Assembly (NCBI GenBank): GCA_046330455.1
Contig: JAXLSU010000001.1
Location: 62,001-126,000 of the forward strand
Origin: CAVQXR01 sp046330455
GTDB taxonomy: Bacteria > Actinomycetota > Thermoleophilia > Gaiellales > Gaiellaceae
Length of the DNA stretch: 64,000 nucleotides
Direction of reading: 5' to 3'
Position numbers and translations under genes: made by a program. The notes beneath the pieces are model-generated. The model saw only the letters and a list, made by a program, of their open reading frames with translations. It did not search any database and was not told the DNA's origin. Below are positions 17,282 through 25,233 of this stretch, one piece after another. Position 1 is the stretch's first letter, and the number at the start of each line of letters is the position of its first letter.

Positions 17282-17382
17282 GGATCCTCTAGCGGCTGTT
17301 CTGGATCCGAAATACGCTTGTTGGTTGCGAATATCCACCGAATCCCCTATCTTTTGGATCCAGAGGTACGATTCCTGGATCC
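17282..17382. promoter_or_regulatory. Four GGATCC operators in two pairs upstream of isocitrate lyase
   Basis: GGATCC hexamers start at 17282, 17303, 17356 and 17377, giving two pairs each 21 bp apart, two turns of the helix. The best copies extend to TTTGGATCCAGA and CCTGGATCCAGC, so the palindrome is about TGGATCCA. The GntR/FCD repressor VanR of Caulobacter is known for an ATTGGATCCAAT operator, and a GntR/FCD regulator is encoded at 19977-20711. The arrangement suggests cooperative binding in front of aceA. Confidence 0.75.
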
Positions 17383-17437
17383 AGCGTGCTCAGAGCCCGG
17401 CCGGGTCTGGCGCATTCTCAGAAGGGGGCGGACACAC

Positions 17438-18688
17438 ATGACGGACGACCGGCGGAACGGGCACGCCCACCGCGACGGCATCGAGCGGCCGTACACGAGC
17501 GAGGACGTCGAGCGGTTGCGCGGTTCGATCCACGTCGAGCACACCCTCGCCCGGCGCGGCGCCGAGCGGCTGCGAAGCCTGATCGCGAGCGAGGCATACG
17601 TCCCGGCGCTCGGGGCGATGACGGGTGGCCAGGCCGTGCAGATGGCCCGCGCCGGTCTGAAGGCGATCTACCTCTCCGGCTGGCAGGTCGCGGCCGACGC
17701 GAACCTGTCCGGCAACGTCTATCCCGACCAGAGCCTGTATCCGTCGAACTCTGGTCCCGCGCTCGTCAAGCGAATCAACAGCGCGCTGCTGCGCGCCGAC
17801 CAGATCGACTGGTCGGAGGGCAGGCGCGATCGCGACTACCTGCTGCCGATCGTGGCCGATGCGGAGGCCGGCTTCGGCGGCCCGCTGCACGCGTTCGAGC
17901 TGACGAAGGCCTACATCGAGGCAGGTGCGGCGGCGGTCCACTTCGAGGATCAGCTGGCGGCCGAGAAGAAGTGCGGCCACCTGGGCGGCAAGGTCCTCGT
18001 GCCCACCTCGCAGTTCGTCCGGACCCTCGCTGCTGCGCGGCTCGCCGCCGACGTCTGCGACGTTCCGACCGTGATCGTGGCGCGCACCGATGCTCTGGCC
18101 GCGACGCTCCTGACGAGCGACATCGACGAGCACGACCGGGAGTTCACGACCGGTGAGCGGACGAGCGAGGGCTTCTACATGGTGCGTCCCGGCATCGAGT
18201 CGGCGATCGCGCGCGCGCTCGCCTACGCACCGTACGCGGACATGATCTGGTGTGAGACCTCGACGCCCGACATGGACGAGGCGCGCCGGTTCGCCGAGGC
18301 CGTCCACGAGCAGTTCCCCGGCAAGTTGCTCGCCTACAACTGCTCGCCGTCGTTCAACTGGAAGCGGAACCTGACCGACGACCAGATCGCCGGCTTCCAG
18401 CGCGATCTCGCCGCGATGGGCTACCGCTTCCAGTTCGTGACCCTTGCCGGCTTCCATGCCCTGAACGCGTCGATGTTCGAGCTCGCCTCGGGCTACGGCG
18501 AGAGCGGGATGGCCGCCTACGTGAAGCTCCAGCAGCACGAGTTCGCGATCGAGGAGTTCGGCTACACGGCGACGAGGCACCAGCGCGAGGTCGGTGCCGG
18601 CTACTTCGACGCCGTCGCGCAGATCGTCTCGGGGGGCGAGAGCTCGACGCTCGCCCTGAAGGGCTCGACCGAGGAAGAGCAGTTCTAG
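17438..18688 (+). CDS. aceA: Isocitrate lyase
   Basis: A 416-residue isocitrate lyase, which splits isocitrate to glyoxylate and succinate in the glyoxylate bypass. The catalytic signature KKCGHLGGK is intact, with VHFEDQ, VARTDALAA and LAYNCSPSFNWK around the active site, and the C-terminal QHEFAIEEFGYTATRHQREVG. Length matches the short (AceA) class. The ATG at 17438 has GAAGGGGG about 10 nt upstream. No malate synthase is in the window. Regulation is likely through the paired TGGATCC operators upstream; a matching set lies between this gene and the next. Confidence 0.95.
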   Translation: MTDDRRNGHAHRDGIERPYTSEDVERLRGSIHVEHTLARRGAERLRSLIASEAYVPALGAMTGGQAVQMARAGLKAIYLSGWQVAADANLSGNVYPDQSLYPSNSGPALVKRINSALLRADQIDWSEGRRDRDYLLPIVADAEAGFGGPLHAFELTKAYIEAGAAAVHFEDQLAAEKKCGHLGGKVLVPTSQFVRTLAAARLAADVCDVPTVIVARTDALAATLLTSDIDEHDREFTTGERTSEGFYMVRPGIESAIARALAYAPYADMIWCETSTPDMDEARRFAEAVHEQFPGKLLAYNCSPSFNWKRNLTDDQIAGFQRDLAAMGYRFQFVTLAGFHALNASMFELASGYGESGMAAYVKLQQHEFAIEEFGYTATRHQREVGAGYFDAVAQIVSGGESSTLALKGSTEEEQF

Positions 18689-18693
18689 TCGGT

Positions 18694-18794
18694 GGATACG
18701 GTCGTCGACCGTTTGGATCCAGAATCGGTCCGTTTGGGTGAGATTCCCGCATGCGGGGCTTTACTTGGATCCAGAGCTTCGCTAAACTGGATCC
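18694..18794. promoter_or_regulatory. Second set of GGATCC operators between aceA and the next gene
   Basis: Perfect GGATCC copies start at 18715, 18767 and 18789. Degenerate copies lie in step: GGATAC at 18694 (21 bp before 18715) and GGGTGA at 18736 (21 bp after). 18767 and 18789 are 22 bp apart. The flanks again read TTTGGATCCAGA and CTTGGATCCAGA. A GC palindrome CCCGCATGCGGG sits between the groups at about 18747-18758. The set lies 30-130 nt before the gene at 18824. Confidence 0.7.
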
Positions 18795-18823
18795 GCTAAC
18801 GGACGAGCGAGAGGATTCCGACC

Positions 18824-19090
18824 ATGACCCAGACGGTTCGCGTGGAGCTCACCCGTACGGCCGATGCCGCCGGCATCCTCGTCGACATGACCGCCAGAGG
18901 CTTCGAGGGCGAGCTCGAGCGCAGCGAGTCGGGCGTGGCAGTCGTCCTCGCCGGGCGTGGCGAGACCCCCGAGCAGGTCCTGCGCAAGGTCTGGCTCGGG
19001 CTCGAGGAGTCGATCGCTTCGCGCCACCTGCCGCTGGTTCCGTTCGCGGACGCCGCGGGCAGCTTCGTCCTGCGTCCCGCGTTCGTCTAA
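18824..19090 (+). CDS. Small protein of unknown function, in the GGATCC regulon
   Basis: An 88-residue acidic soluble protein; I do not recognise the family. Sequence features are an N-terminal strand (QTVRVELTRTADAAGILVDM), a central GFEGELERSESGVAVVLAG stretch and an amphipathic helix (TPEQVLRKVWLGLEESI). GAGAGGA lies about 10 nt before the ATG. It has no cysteines, signal peptide or membrane segment. Because the same operator motif precedes it and isocitrate lyase, it is probably expressed under the same conditions. Confidence 0.65.
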   Translation: MTQTVRVELTRTADAAGILVDMTARGFEGELERSESGVAVVLAGRGETPEQVLRKVWLGLEESIASRHLPLVPFADAAGSFVLRPAFV

Positions 19091-19101
19091 CGGGACGGGA
19101 G

Positions 19102-19107
19102 CATACT
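19102..19107 (+). promoter_or_regulatory. Candidate -10 element before the lipoprotein gene
   Basis: CATACT starts 14 nt before the ATG at 19116, with no ribosome binding site between, consistent with a leaderless transcript. Confidence 0.4.
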
Positions 19108-19115
19108 CGGGTCGG

Positions 19116-19793
19116 ATGGGACCCGGCCCGCGCCTGCTGTTCGTCTCAGCGTGCACCGTGACAGCGCTTCTTGGGGCGTGCCGTGGCGACTCGTCGTCCG
19201 GGCGGGATCCCGGCCTGGGTGGGCAGATCCTCGTCACACGCGAGAGGGAGCCGTCCCTGCCAGCCGGATGTCGCGCCTCCGACGTCGGGAGGGCCGTCCT
19301 CGCGGCCTTCGAGGCCGTGAGCAGTGGCGACGCCAGCAGGATCGACGAGGTCTTTGCCCCGACCCAGCCGAACCAGGGGGAGACCGGCTTCCAGTGGTAT
19401 TCGATCAGCGTCGAGGGAGCCGGTGGCGGTGCTCCGAACGTGGACACCGTTCTCGACCGAAAGGAGCTCGCCCCCTACTTCTCCGCCCGCTTCGACCACG
19501 GCGAGCACCTCCGGCTGCTGATCCTGGACGCGCGCGTGCAGGGTGACTCGCCGTCCGGTGTCGGAGGCGCGATCTTCGTCGCACGAGCTGCCGACGATCT
19601 GCCGGGCGGGAGCGGACGCGAGTGGCTCTCCCATGGCAAGTACGCGCTGAACTGCCGTTCGAGCACCCTCTACGTCCTTTCGCTCGCAACGGACACCCGC
19701 GTGCCCGTCTCCACCTTCGACCCGAGCAGTGCGCCCTGTCCGCTCCCCGACGGTTGGCGAACGGACGGGTCCCCGGTCGCCTGTACCCCGTAG
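19116..19793 (+). CDS. Putative lipoprotein of unknown function
   Basis: A 225-residue protein with a lipoprotein signal: hydrophobic LLFVSACTVTALLGAC, with the lipobox LGAC ending at about residue 20. The mature part begins with a Ser/Gly linker. A helix-rich segment follows (ASDVGRAVLAAFEAVSSGD), resembling a SnoaL/NTF2-like start, then a strand-rich domain with paired cysteines near the C-terminus (LNCRSS, APCPLPDG, ACTP). No enzyme motif was recognised. It is anchored outside the membrane if the lipobox is used. A leaderless promoter candidate precedes it. Confidence 0.7.
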   Translation: MGPGPRLLFVSACTVTALLGACRGDSSSGRDPGLGGQILVTREREPSLPAGCRASDVGRAVLAAFEAVSSGDASRIDEVFAPTQPNQGETGFQWYSISVEGAGGGAPNVDTVLDRKELAPYFSARFDHGEHLRLLILDARVQGDSPSGVGGAIFVARAADDLPGGSGREWLSHGKYALNCRSSTLYVLSLATDTRVPVSTFDPSSAPCPLPDGWRTDGSPVACTP

Positions 19794-19828
19794 GCGTTTC
19801 GACCGGGTGGGTCGCCTGTAGGAGCTGC

Positions 19829-19891
19829 GGGCGGGATGAGATCCCGCCCCTACGCCCTCGCCACCTGTAGGGGCCGGATCTCATCCGGCCC
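19829..19891. repeat. Two inverted copies of the GGATGAGATCC palindrome family
   Basis: A GGATGAGATCC-type element with GGGC/GCCC arms and a trailing CTAC lies at 19829-19853. A second copy in the opposite orientation, preceded by GTAG, lies at 19867-19891. One has CG next to the core and the other GC, each with matching partner bases. They lie between the convergent lipoprotein and GntR genes and could act as a bidirectional terminator. Nothing else was recognised from 19794 to 19976. Confidence 0.85.
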
Positions 19892-19976
19892 GCAGACCGG
19901 TGACCGCCGAGCCCTGCTCGGCTCCCGCGCGGGTCGCGGCCGGCCGAGCCGGCCGCTCAGCCGCGGAGGCCCGGGC

Positions 19977-20711
19977 TCAGGCGCTCCGCCTGCGCCCGGC
20001 GTCGCGCTCGTGGAGCTGGGCGCCCATGTGGTCGAGGATGACCTGCTGCATGTGGCCCGAGGCGAGCACGTGCTCGCGCGCGAGCGTGCGCGCTCCGGAC
20101 TGGCTGCCCGCGGCGATCGCCTCGCGGATCGCCCGGTGCTGGAGATCGTTGCGCGCGTAGAGCTCGTCGATATCGAGCCCTGCTGCCCACACGGTCTGGC
20201 CGAGGAACGTCCGGCGGGCACTCTTGGCGAGCCGCTCGATGTACGGGACGTTCGCGGCCGCGTAGATGACGTCGTGGAACGCGTGGTTCGCCCGCGCCCA
20301 CTCGGAGATGAGTGTCGCGTCGTGCTCGCCCTCGCGGGTCTTGCGCCGGAGCTCGAGCGTGAGGGCCGAGAAACGAGCCTCGGCCGCGTCGAGCTCGGCG
20401 AGATCCTCGGCCGTCATGTTCGGAACCGCGAGCTCGGTGGCGAGGCTCTCGAGCTCGGCGCGCACGAGAAACGCCTCGCGCAGCTCCTCCCGCGAGAGCA
20501 TCCGCACCCGGACGCCCTTGTTCGGCTCGAACGAGACGAGCCCGAGGGCGGCGAGCCGCCGCAGCGCCTCCCGGATCGGCGTCCGGCTGACGGCGAAGCG
20601 CTCCGAGAGCTGCTCCTGTCGCAGCACCGAGCCGGGCTCGAGCTGCCCCGAGACGATGTCCTCCTCGATCGCGAACGCGATCTCGTCGGCCTTGGTGCCC
20701 GCACCCTCCAT
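19977..20711 (-). CDS. GntR-family transcriptional regulator with FCD effector domain
   Basis: A 244-residue regulator. The winged-helix DNA-binding domain (about 10-75) shows IVSGQLEPGSVLRQEQLSE and RFAVSRTPIREALRRLAALG. The FCD ligand-binding domain (about 85-215) has the metal-ligand type residues in ANHAFHDVIY and LQHRAIREAI. FadR-subfamily regulators sense small organic acids and usually act locally. FCD members such as VanR use TGGATCCA-type palindromes, so this protein is a good candidate for binding the GGATCC sites around aceA 1.2-3.4 kb away. No such site is seen in its own upstream region. The hydroxyacid dehydrogenase gene lies just upstream on the same strand, 46 nt away. Confidence 0.9.
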   Translation of the reverse strand: MEGAGTKADEIAFAIEEDIVSGQLEPGSVLRQEQLSERFAVSRTPIREALRRLAALGLVSFEPNKGVRVRMLSREELREAFLVRAELESLATELAVPNMTAEDLAELDAAEARFSALTLELRRKTREGEHDATLISEWARANHAFHDVIYAAANVPYIERLAKSARRTFLGQTVWAAGLDIDELYARNDLQHRAIREAIAAGSQSGARTLAREHVLASGHMQQVILDHMGAQLHERDAGRRRSA

Positions 20712-20757
20712 CGTCAGGGCAGTGTACGCCCCCGCGAAGCAGGGCCCGGCGGCGCCC

Positions 20758-21702
20758 TCAGACGACGCGGTTCAACAGAGCCTCGCCGCTTCGCAGCCGC
20801 CGGCAGTTCTCGGCCGCCAGCTCGAGGCTGCGGTCGAACGTCTCCGGGGTCAGCCAGGCGACGTGCGGCATCACGACGACGTTCTCGAGCGAGAGCAGCT
20901 CGCTCCCGGTCGCGACGGGCTCCCGGGCGAACACGTCGAGCGCGGCGGCCCGCAGGTGCCCGCTGCGCAGCGCCTCGACGAGCGCAGGCTCGTCGACGAG
21001 ACCGCCGCGGGCAGTGTTGACGAGCACGGCTCCGGGCCGCATCGTCGCGAACGCGGCCGCGTCGAGCAGCCGCTCGGTCTGTGGCGTGAGCGGAAGGTGC
21101 AGCGAGACCACGTCGGCCTCGGCGAGCAGCTCCGGCAGCGACCGCCACTCTCCGACGGCGTCGTGCTTCGGCGAGCCGGCCGTGTAGACGACCTGCGACC
21201 CGAGGGCGACGAGGATGGGCGCGAGCAGGCGGGGCACGGCACCGTAGCCGACGAGGCCGACTGTCCGGCCGCCCAGCTCGCCGAGCCGGTCCTGGACGTC
21301 CGGCGAGAGCGACCACCCTTGCCCGTCCCTGGTGGCCCGGTCGTAGGACGGGATTCGCCGGAGTGCCGCGAGCATCAGCGCCAGAGTGAGCTCGGCGACC
21401 GCCCGGCTGTTCGTGCCCGGGAGGTTGCAGACGGCGATCCCGCGGGCCCGGGCGGCATCGAGGTCGATCGTGTTCACGCCGACGCCGATCTTCTGGATCA
21501 GCCGCAGCCGGGGAGCCGCAGCGATGTGCTCGGCGGTGAGCGGCCGCAGGACATGCCACAGCACCTCGACCTCGGCGAGCAGGCGGGCGAGCAGCTCGTC
21601 GTCGTCCTCCGGGCAGACGGCGATCTCGAGGCCGTCACCCGAGAAGGCCTCGAGTCGCTCCCGCAGGCCGCTGCCCGCCGCGTAGTGGAAGACGACCCTC
21701 AC
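20758..21702 (-). CDS. D-isomer-specific 2-hydroxyacid dehydrogenase
   Basis: A 314-residue NAD(P)-dependent reductase/dehydrogenase of 2-oxo and 2-hydroxy acids. It has the catalytic-domain residues KIGVGVNTIDLDAA, the NAD-binding loop TVGLVGYGAVPRLLAP and the catalytic Arg in NTARGGLVDEPAL. The Glu is in the DVFAREPV region and the His in VVMPHVAWLTPET. Glyoxylate/hydroxypyruvate reductase or phosphoglycerate dehydrogenase-like activity is possible. I chose the GTG at 21702 because an upstream ATG at 21729 would overlap the divergent gene start. It is transcribed with the GntR gene and divergently from the DenD-like gene. Confidence 0.85.
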   Translation of the reverse strand: MRVVFHYAAGSGLRERLEAFSGDGLEIAVCPEDDDELLARLLAEVEVLWHVLRPLTAEHIAAAPRLRLIQKIGVGVNTIDLDAARARGIAVCNLPGTNSRAVAELTLALMLAALRRIPSYDRATRDGQGWSLSPDVQDRLGELGGRTVGLVGYGAVPRLLAPILVALGSQVVYTAGSPKHDAVGEWRSLPELLAEADVVSLHLPLTPQTERLLDAAAFATMRPGAVLVNTARGGLVDEPALVEALRSGHLRAAALDVFAREPVATGSELLSLENVVVMPHVAWLTPETFDRSLELAAENCRRLRSGEALLNRVV

Positions 21703-21713
21703 GGCCGCAAGAC

Positions 21714-21719
21714 TATGGT
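21714..21719 (+). promoter_or_regulatory. Candidate -10 element before the DenD-like gene
   Basis: TATGGT starts 14 nt before the ATG at 21728; no ribosome binding site separates them. Only 25 nt lie between the two divergent starts, so the transcript is probably leaderless. Confidence 0.4.
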
Positions 21720-21727
21720 TTCGGGCC

Positions 21728-22717
21728 ATGAAGGTCGTCGTGACCGGTGGAACGGGCTTCGTCGGGCTGACGCTCGCGAGGAGCCTGCTCGCGAAGGGGT
21801 CGCTCGTCGGGGCGTCGGGCAAACCGGAGCCGATCGAGGAGCTCGTCCTCTTCGACGGCGTGCTTCCGCAGGAGCGCCCGCACGGGCTCGATGAGCGCGC
21901 GGTGCTCGTCCAGGGCGACATCGCCGATCGGGATTCGGTCTTCTCGCTCGTCGACCGGGACGACTGCTCGGTGTTCCATCTCGCGTCCGTGGTGAGCTTC
22001 GGGGCCGAGCAGGACTTCGACCTCGCGCTGCGCGTGAACCTCGACGGCGGACGCCACGTGCTCGAGGCCTGCCGGGCCCGCGGCGGGCGCTCGCGGCTCG
22101 TCTTCAGCAGCACCTACGCGGCGTTCGGCGGAGAGCTGCCGCCGGTCGTCTCCGACTCCACGAAGCTCTCCCCGGAGACGACCTACGGAACGACGAAGGT
22201 GATCCTCGAGCTGCTCGTGAACGACTACACGCGGAAAGCGTTCCTGGACGGTCGGACCGCGCGGCTCCCGACGGTGATCGTCCGCCCCGGAGCACCGAAC
22301 CTCGCGGCCTCCTCGTGGGTCAGCGCCGTGTTCCGCGAGCCGCTGAACGGTGTCGACTTCACGCTTCCTGTCGGACTCGATCTCCGATGCGCGGTCGGCG
22401 GCGTCCGGACGGTCGTCGGCGGGATCGTCGCCCTGCACGATCTCGACGGAGCGCGGCTCGGTGCCGATCGCTGCGTGACGTTTCCGAGCCTCTCCGTCAC
22501 CGCGGGCGAGATGGTCGCCGCCGTGAAGCGCTTCGGGGACGAGCGGGCGCTCGGCGAGATCTCGGTCGAGCCCGACCCGCTGATCGAGCGGATCTGCGGG
22601 AGCTGGCCGAAGGCCGCAGGCGTCGACCGGGCGCTCGAGCTCGGGCTACCGATCGACCCGGACCTCGACACGATCGTGCGAGCCTACGTCGAGGACTGGC
22701 TCGCGCCTGCGGCCTGA
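21728..22717 (+). CDS. denD: NAD-dependent epimerase/dehydratase, D-erythronate dehydrogenase-like
   Basis: A 329-residue extended short-chain dehydrogenase. The cofactor loop is VVTGGTGFVGLTLA. The catalytic Ser/Thr, Tyr and Lys are in FSSTYAAFGG and TTYGTTKVILELL (YxxxK). HLASVVSFGAEQDFD and the NLDGGRHVLEACR stretch match DenD, which oxidises D-erythronate at C2 in four-carbon acid-sugar catabolism. The usual partners (OtnK kinase, OtnC, OtnI) are absent, so the exact substrate is open. It overlaps the convergent NUDIX gene by 34 nt. Confidence 0.8.
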   Translation: MKVVVTGGTGFVGLTLARSLLAKGSLVGASGKPEPIEELVLFDGVLPQERPHGLDERAVLVQGDIADRDSVFSLVDRDDCSVFHLASVVSFGAEQDFDLALRVNLDGGRHVLEACRARGGRSRLVFSSTYAAFGGELPPVVSDSTKLSPETTYGTTKVILELLVNDYTRKAFLDGRTARLPTVIVRPGAPNLAASSWVSAVFREPLNGVDFTLPVGLDLRCAVGGVRTVVGGIVALHDLDGARLGADRCVTFPSLSVTAGEMVAAVKRFGDERALGEISVEPDPLIERICGSWPKAAGVDRALELGLPIDPDLDTIVRAYVEDWLAPAA

Positions 22718-23127
22718 CCCAGCCAGAGGGCGAGCGCGGCGATCGAGCCGGCGTCCGAGAGGGCCCGAAGCGTCTGGCCGACCGGCCGGCGCTCGAGGGT
22801 GATGTCCTCGTCCTCGTCGCTCTCGGCGCTCGCGGGCGAGAGGCCGGTCGCCTCGTACACGTGCGTCAGCTCGCTCGAGTAGGCCGGGACGACGTAGAAG
22901 CTCCCGATCGGGCGCAGGGAGGCCGCTGCGAGACCGCACTCCTCGGCGAGCTCGCGCGCCGCCGCCTCCGCGGGTGTCTCTCCGGGCTCGCACGATCCGG
23001 CCGGAAGCTCGAGCGTTCGCGTCCCCGGAGCGCCCGGACGTGACTGCCGGACGAGCACGAGCTCGTCCCCGTCGACGACGACGAGCGTCACCGACTCCGG
23101 GTGGTGGATGAACCCGAACCTGCTCAC
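22684..23127 (-). CDS. NUDIX hydrolase, ADP-sugar pyrophosphatase-like
   Basis: A 147-residue protein with a complete NUDIX box, GSCEPGETPAEAAARELAEE followed by CGL, and LELPAG just before it, typical of ADP-ribose pyrophosphatases. SFYVVPAYSSELTHVYEATG follows the box, as in that branch. Start GTG 23127 overlaps the stop of the upstream ABC permease by 4 nt (GTGA), so it is the last gene of a four-gene operon. The substrate is inferred only from the subfamily. Confidence 0.85.
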   Translation of the reverse strand: MSRFGFIHHPESVTLVVVDGDELVLVRQSRPGAPGTRTLELPAGSCEPGETPAEAAARELAEECGLAAASLRPIGSFYVVPAYSSELTHVYEATGLSPASAESDEDEDITLERRPVGQTLRALSDAGSIAALALWLGQAAGASQSST

Positions 23128-23876
23128 TGCTCGCGCGGCTCCCAGCGGAACGTCCGCAGGGCGATCGCGAGCCCGGCGAGGCCCCAGAGCAGGAGCACGA
23201 CGAGATCCGTCCACGACGAGCCGATCCCCTTGCCCTCGATCAGGCTCTCGCGAATCCACTCGAGCAGGTAGGTGAGCGGCAGCACGTCGGCGATTGCCTG
23301 CAGGAAGGCCGGCATGGTCTCCGTCGAGAAGAACGCGCCGGAGATGAACGTCATCGGCAGGTAGATCGCGGTGATCACCGCCGACGATCCCTCGCCGCTG
23401 CGAACGAGCCCCGTCGCAGCCAGGCCGAGTGCCGAGAACGACGCCGTGCCGACGAGCAGCGCCAGGGCGAAGGAGCCGGGGCTCGACGGGAGCTCCGCGC
23501 CGATCGCGAGGCCGAGCAGGAGCTGTGCGACGGCCATCACCCCGACGACGACGAGCGTCGACACGATCAGCGCCACGAGGTAGGTGCTCGTCGGCAGCGG
23601 GGTCCCGCGAACCCGCTTGAGGACGCCGGACTCGCGGCGGATCACCATGTTGATCGCAAGGCCGGCGAAGGCGGTCGCCACGATCCCGTACCCGAGCATC
23701 CCGGCGAGCAGGAACGTCGCCCCGTCGATCCCGTCGACCTCCCGATCGCCGTAGACGGACCCGAGCAGGCCCAGGAACACGATCGGTAGCGCGAACGTGA
23801 AGACGGCCGACTCCCGGCTGCGCCAGAACAGGCGCTGCTGGTTGCCGAGCTCGTGGGTGAAGAGCGCGGTCGTCAC
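23124..23876 (-). CDS. ABC-2 type transporter permease
   Basis: A 250-residue membrane protein with six predicted helices (about 24-43, 58-80, 105-130, 139-162, 170-190 and 223-243). ITAIYLPMTFISGAFFSTETMP is the ABC-2 permease signature region. It starts at a GTG overlapping the ATPase stop by 4 nt. Together they form a DrrAB-like exporter of lipids, antibiotics or other hydrophobic compounds; the substrate is unknown. Confidence 0.9.
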   Translation of the reverse strand: MTTALFTHELGNQQRLFWRSRESAVFTFALPIVFLGLLGSVYGDREVDGIDGATFLLAGMLGYGIVATAFAGLAINMVIRRESGVLKRVRGTPLPTSTYLVALIVSTLVVVGVMAVAQLLLGLAIGAELPSSPGSFALALLVGTASFSALGLAATGLVRSGEGSSAVITAIYLPMTFISGAFFSTETMPAFLQAIADVLPLTYLLEWIRESLIEGKGIGSSWTDLVVLLLWGLAGLAIALRTFRWEPREQ

Positions 23877-24718
23877 CCGTCCTCCTGCGTCAGCTCGATG
23901 TAGACGTCCTCGAGGGTCGGGCGGCGCACCTCGAGCCCCTCGAGCTCGGCGCCCCGCTCGACGGCGCGGGCCGTGAGCTCGTGCAGGGTCCGGGTCGGCT
24001 CGTCCGTGCGCACGACCACGGGCTCCCCGTCGCGCAGGTACCGGATCTCGACGGCGCCGTTGGCCGAGAGGAGCGCCTCGGGCGTGCCGGTCGCGACGAT
24101 CTGGCCCTCGCGCAGGATCGCGAGCCGGTCGGCGAGGTGGTGAGCCTCCTCGAGATAGTGGGTGGTGAGCAGGATCGTCTTGCCGAGCTCGCGCAGGCCG
24201 CGCACGGTCTCCCAGGCCTGCCGGCGCGCGGCCGGGTCGAACCCCGTCGTCGGCTCGTCGAGGAACACGAGCTCGGGGTCGCCGGCGAGCGCAAGCCCGA
24301 GGTCGAGGCGCCGGAGCTGGCCGCCGGAGAGGGTGCGAACGCGGGTATCGCGCTTCTCGGCGAGACCGACCAGCTCGATCACCTCGTCGACGGCGCGTGG
24401 CGCCGGGTAGTAGCCCGCGAACAGCGTCAGCGTCTCGCGCACGGTCAACCGTGGGTAGACGGCAGAGGACTGGAGGACGATCCCGATCCGCGCGCGAAAC
24501 GCCGGGGACGGGTTGGCCGGATCCTCTCCGAGCACGGACACGGAGCCGCCGTCGCGCCGGCGGTAGCCCTCGAGGATCTCGACCGCCGTCGTCTTCCCGG
24601 CCCCGTTCGGCCCGAGGAGCGCGAACACCTCGCCGTGAGCGACCGTGAACTCGATGCCGTGGAGCACCTCGCGGGTGCCGTAGGCCTTGCGAAGGCCGCT
24701 GACCTCGATCGCCGGCAC
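23873..24718 (-). CDS. ABC transporter ATP-binding protein, DrrA-like
   Basis: A 281-residue ATPase with Walker A GPNGAGKTT, signature LSGGQLRRLD, Walker B LVFLDEPTTG and the H-loop TTHYLEEAHHLAD. The C-terminal 65 residues form the extra domain common in DrrA/NodI-type exporters. GTG start, 4 nt after the SixA gene. It energises the adjacent ABC-2 permease. Confidence 0.92.
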   Translation of the reverse strand: MPAIEVSGLRKAYGTREVLHGIEFTVAHGEVFALLGPNGAGKTTAVEILEGYRRRDGGSVSVLGEDPANPSPAFRARIGIVLQSSAVYPRLTVRETLTLFAGYYPAPRAVDEVIELVGLAEKRDTRVRTLSGGQLRRLDLGLALAGDPELVFLDEPTTGFDPAARRQAWETVRGLRELGKTILLTTHYLEEAHHLADRLAILREGQIVATGTPEALLSANGAVEIRYLRDGEPVVVRTDEPTRTLHELTARAVERGAELEGLEVRRPTLEDVYIELTQEDG

Positions 24719-24722
24719 TGGG

Positions 24723-25127
24723 CTAGCCGGCCAGGGTGATCTCGACCGAGGCGGCCGGAGCGAAGTCGGGCTTCGGCTCTCCGGTCAACGCCGCGGCGAT
24801 TCGCGAGCAGTCTGGCTGGTGGCCGACCGCGACGACCGCCTCGCAGGCGCCGACTCCGAGGACCGCGCGCTGGAGCGTCTCCGCCGTGGCACCGGGAGCG
24901 AGGGCCTCGTCGACGCGGACGTCGGCGCCCACCTCGCGTGCGATCAGCTCTCCCGTCTCGCGCGCCCGGAGCAGCGGGCTCGTGAGGACGAGACAGGGCG
25001 AGACGCCCGCCTTGCGCAGCGACTCGCCGACCCGGCGGGCCTGGTCGCGGCCGGTCGACGTCAGCGGGCGCAGCTCATCGGGCTCACCCTGCGCGGCCTC
25101 GGCGTGGCGGACGAGAAACAGCTGCAT
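24723..25127 (-). CDS. sixA: Histidine phosphatase family protein, SixA-like
   Basis: A 134-residue small phosphatase. The phosphate pocket is LFLVRHAEAA (RH motif), LTSPLLRARETGE supplies the second Arg, and VVAVGHQPDCSRIA the second His. SixA removes phosphate from phosphohistidine proteins in other bacteria. First gene of an operon with the ABC exporter and NUDIX genes. Start ATG 25127; it is divergent from the acyltransferase gene. Confidence 0.85.
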   Translation of the reverse strand: MQLFLVRHAEAAQGEPDELRPLTSTGRDQARRVGESLRKAGVSPCLVLTSPLLRARETGELIAREVGADVRVDEALAPGATAETLQRAVLGVGACEAVVAVGHQPDCSRIAAALTGEPKPDFAPAASVEITLAG

Positions 25128-25233
25128 CCGGGTTGAGGATACCCTCGGGACATCCGCCGCCCCGGGGGGTTCGGCTACGATCCGGCCGTCCTCGGGCGAC
25201 CCGGGGAACCGTCGACCAGGAGTGCTGCTGCCG

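Noticed and set aside
18746..18758. CCCGCATGCGGG as aceA terminator
   Set aside because: The stem has no loop of its own and no T-run follows; it lies between operator copies, so termination is not supported.
21703..21729. ATG at 21729 as start of the hydroxyacid dehydrogenase
   Set aside because: It would overlap the divergent ATG at 21728; GTG 21702 gives the normal domain start.
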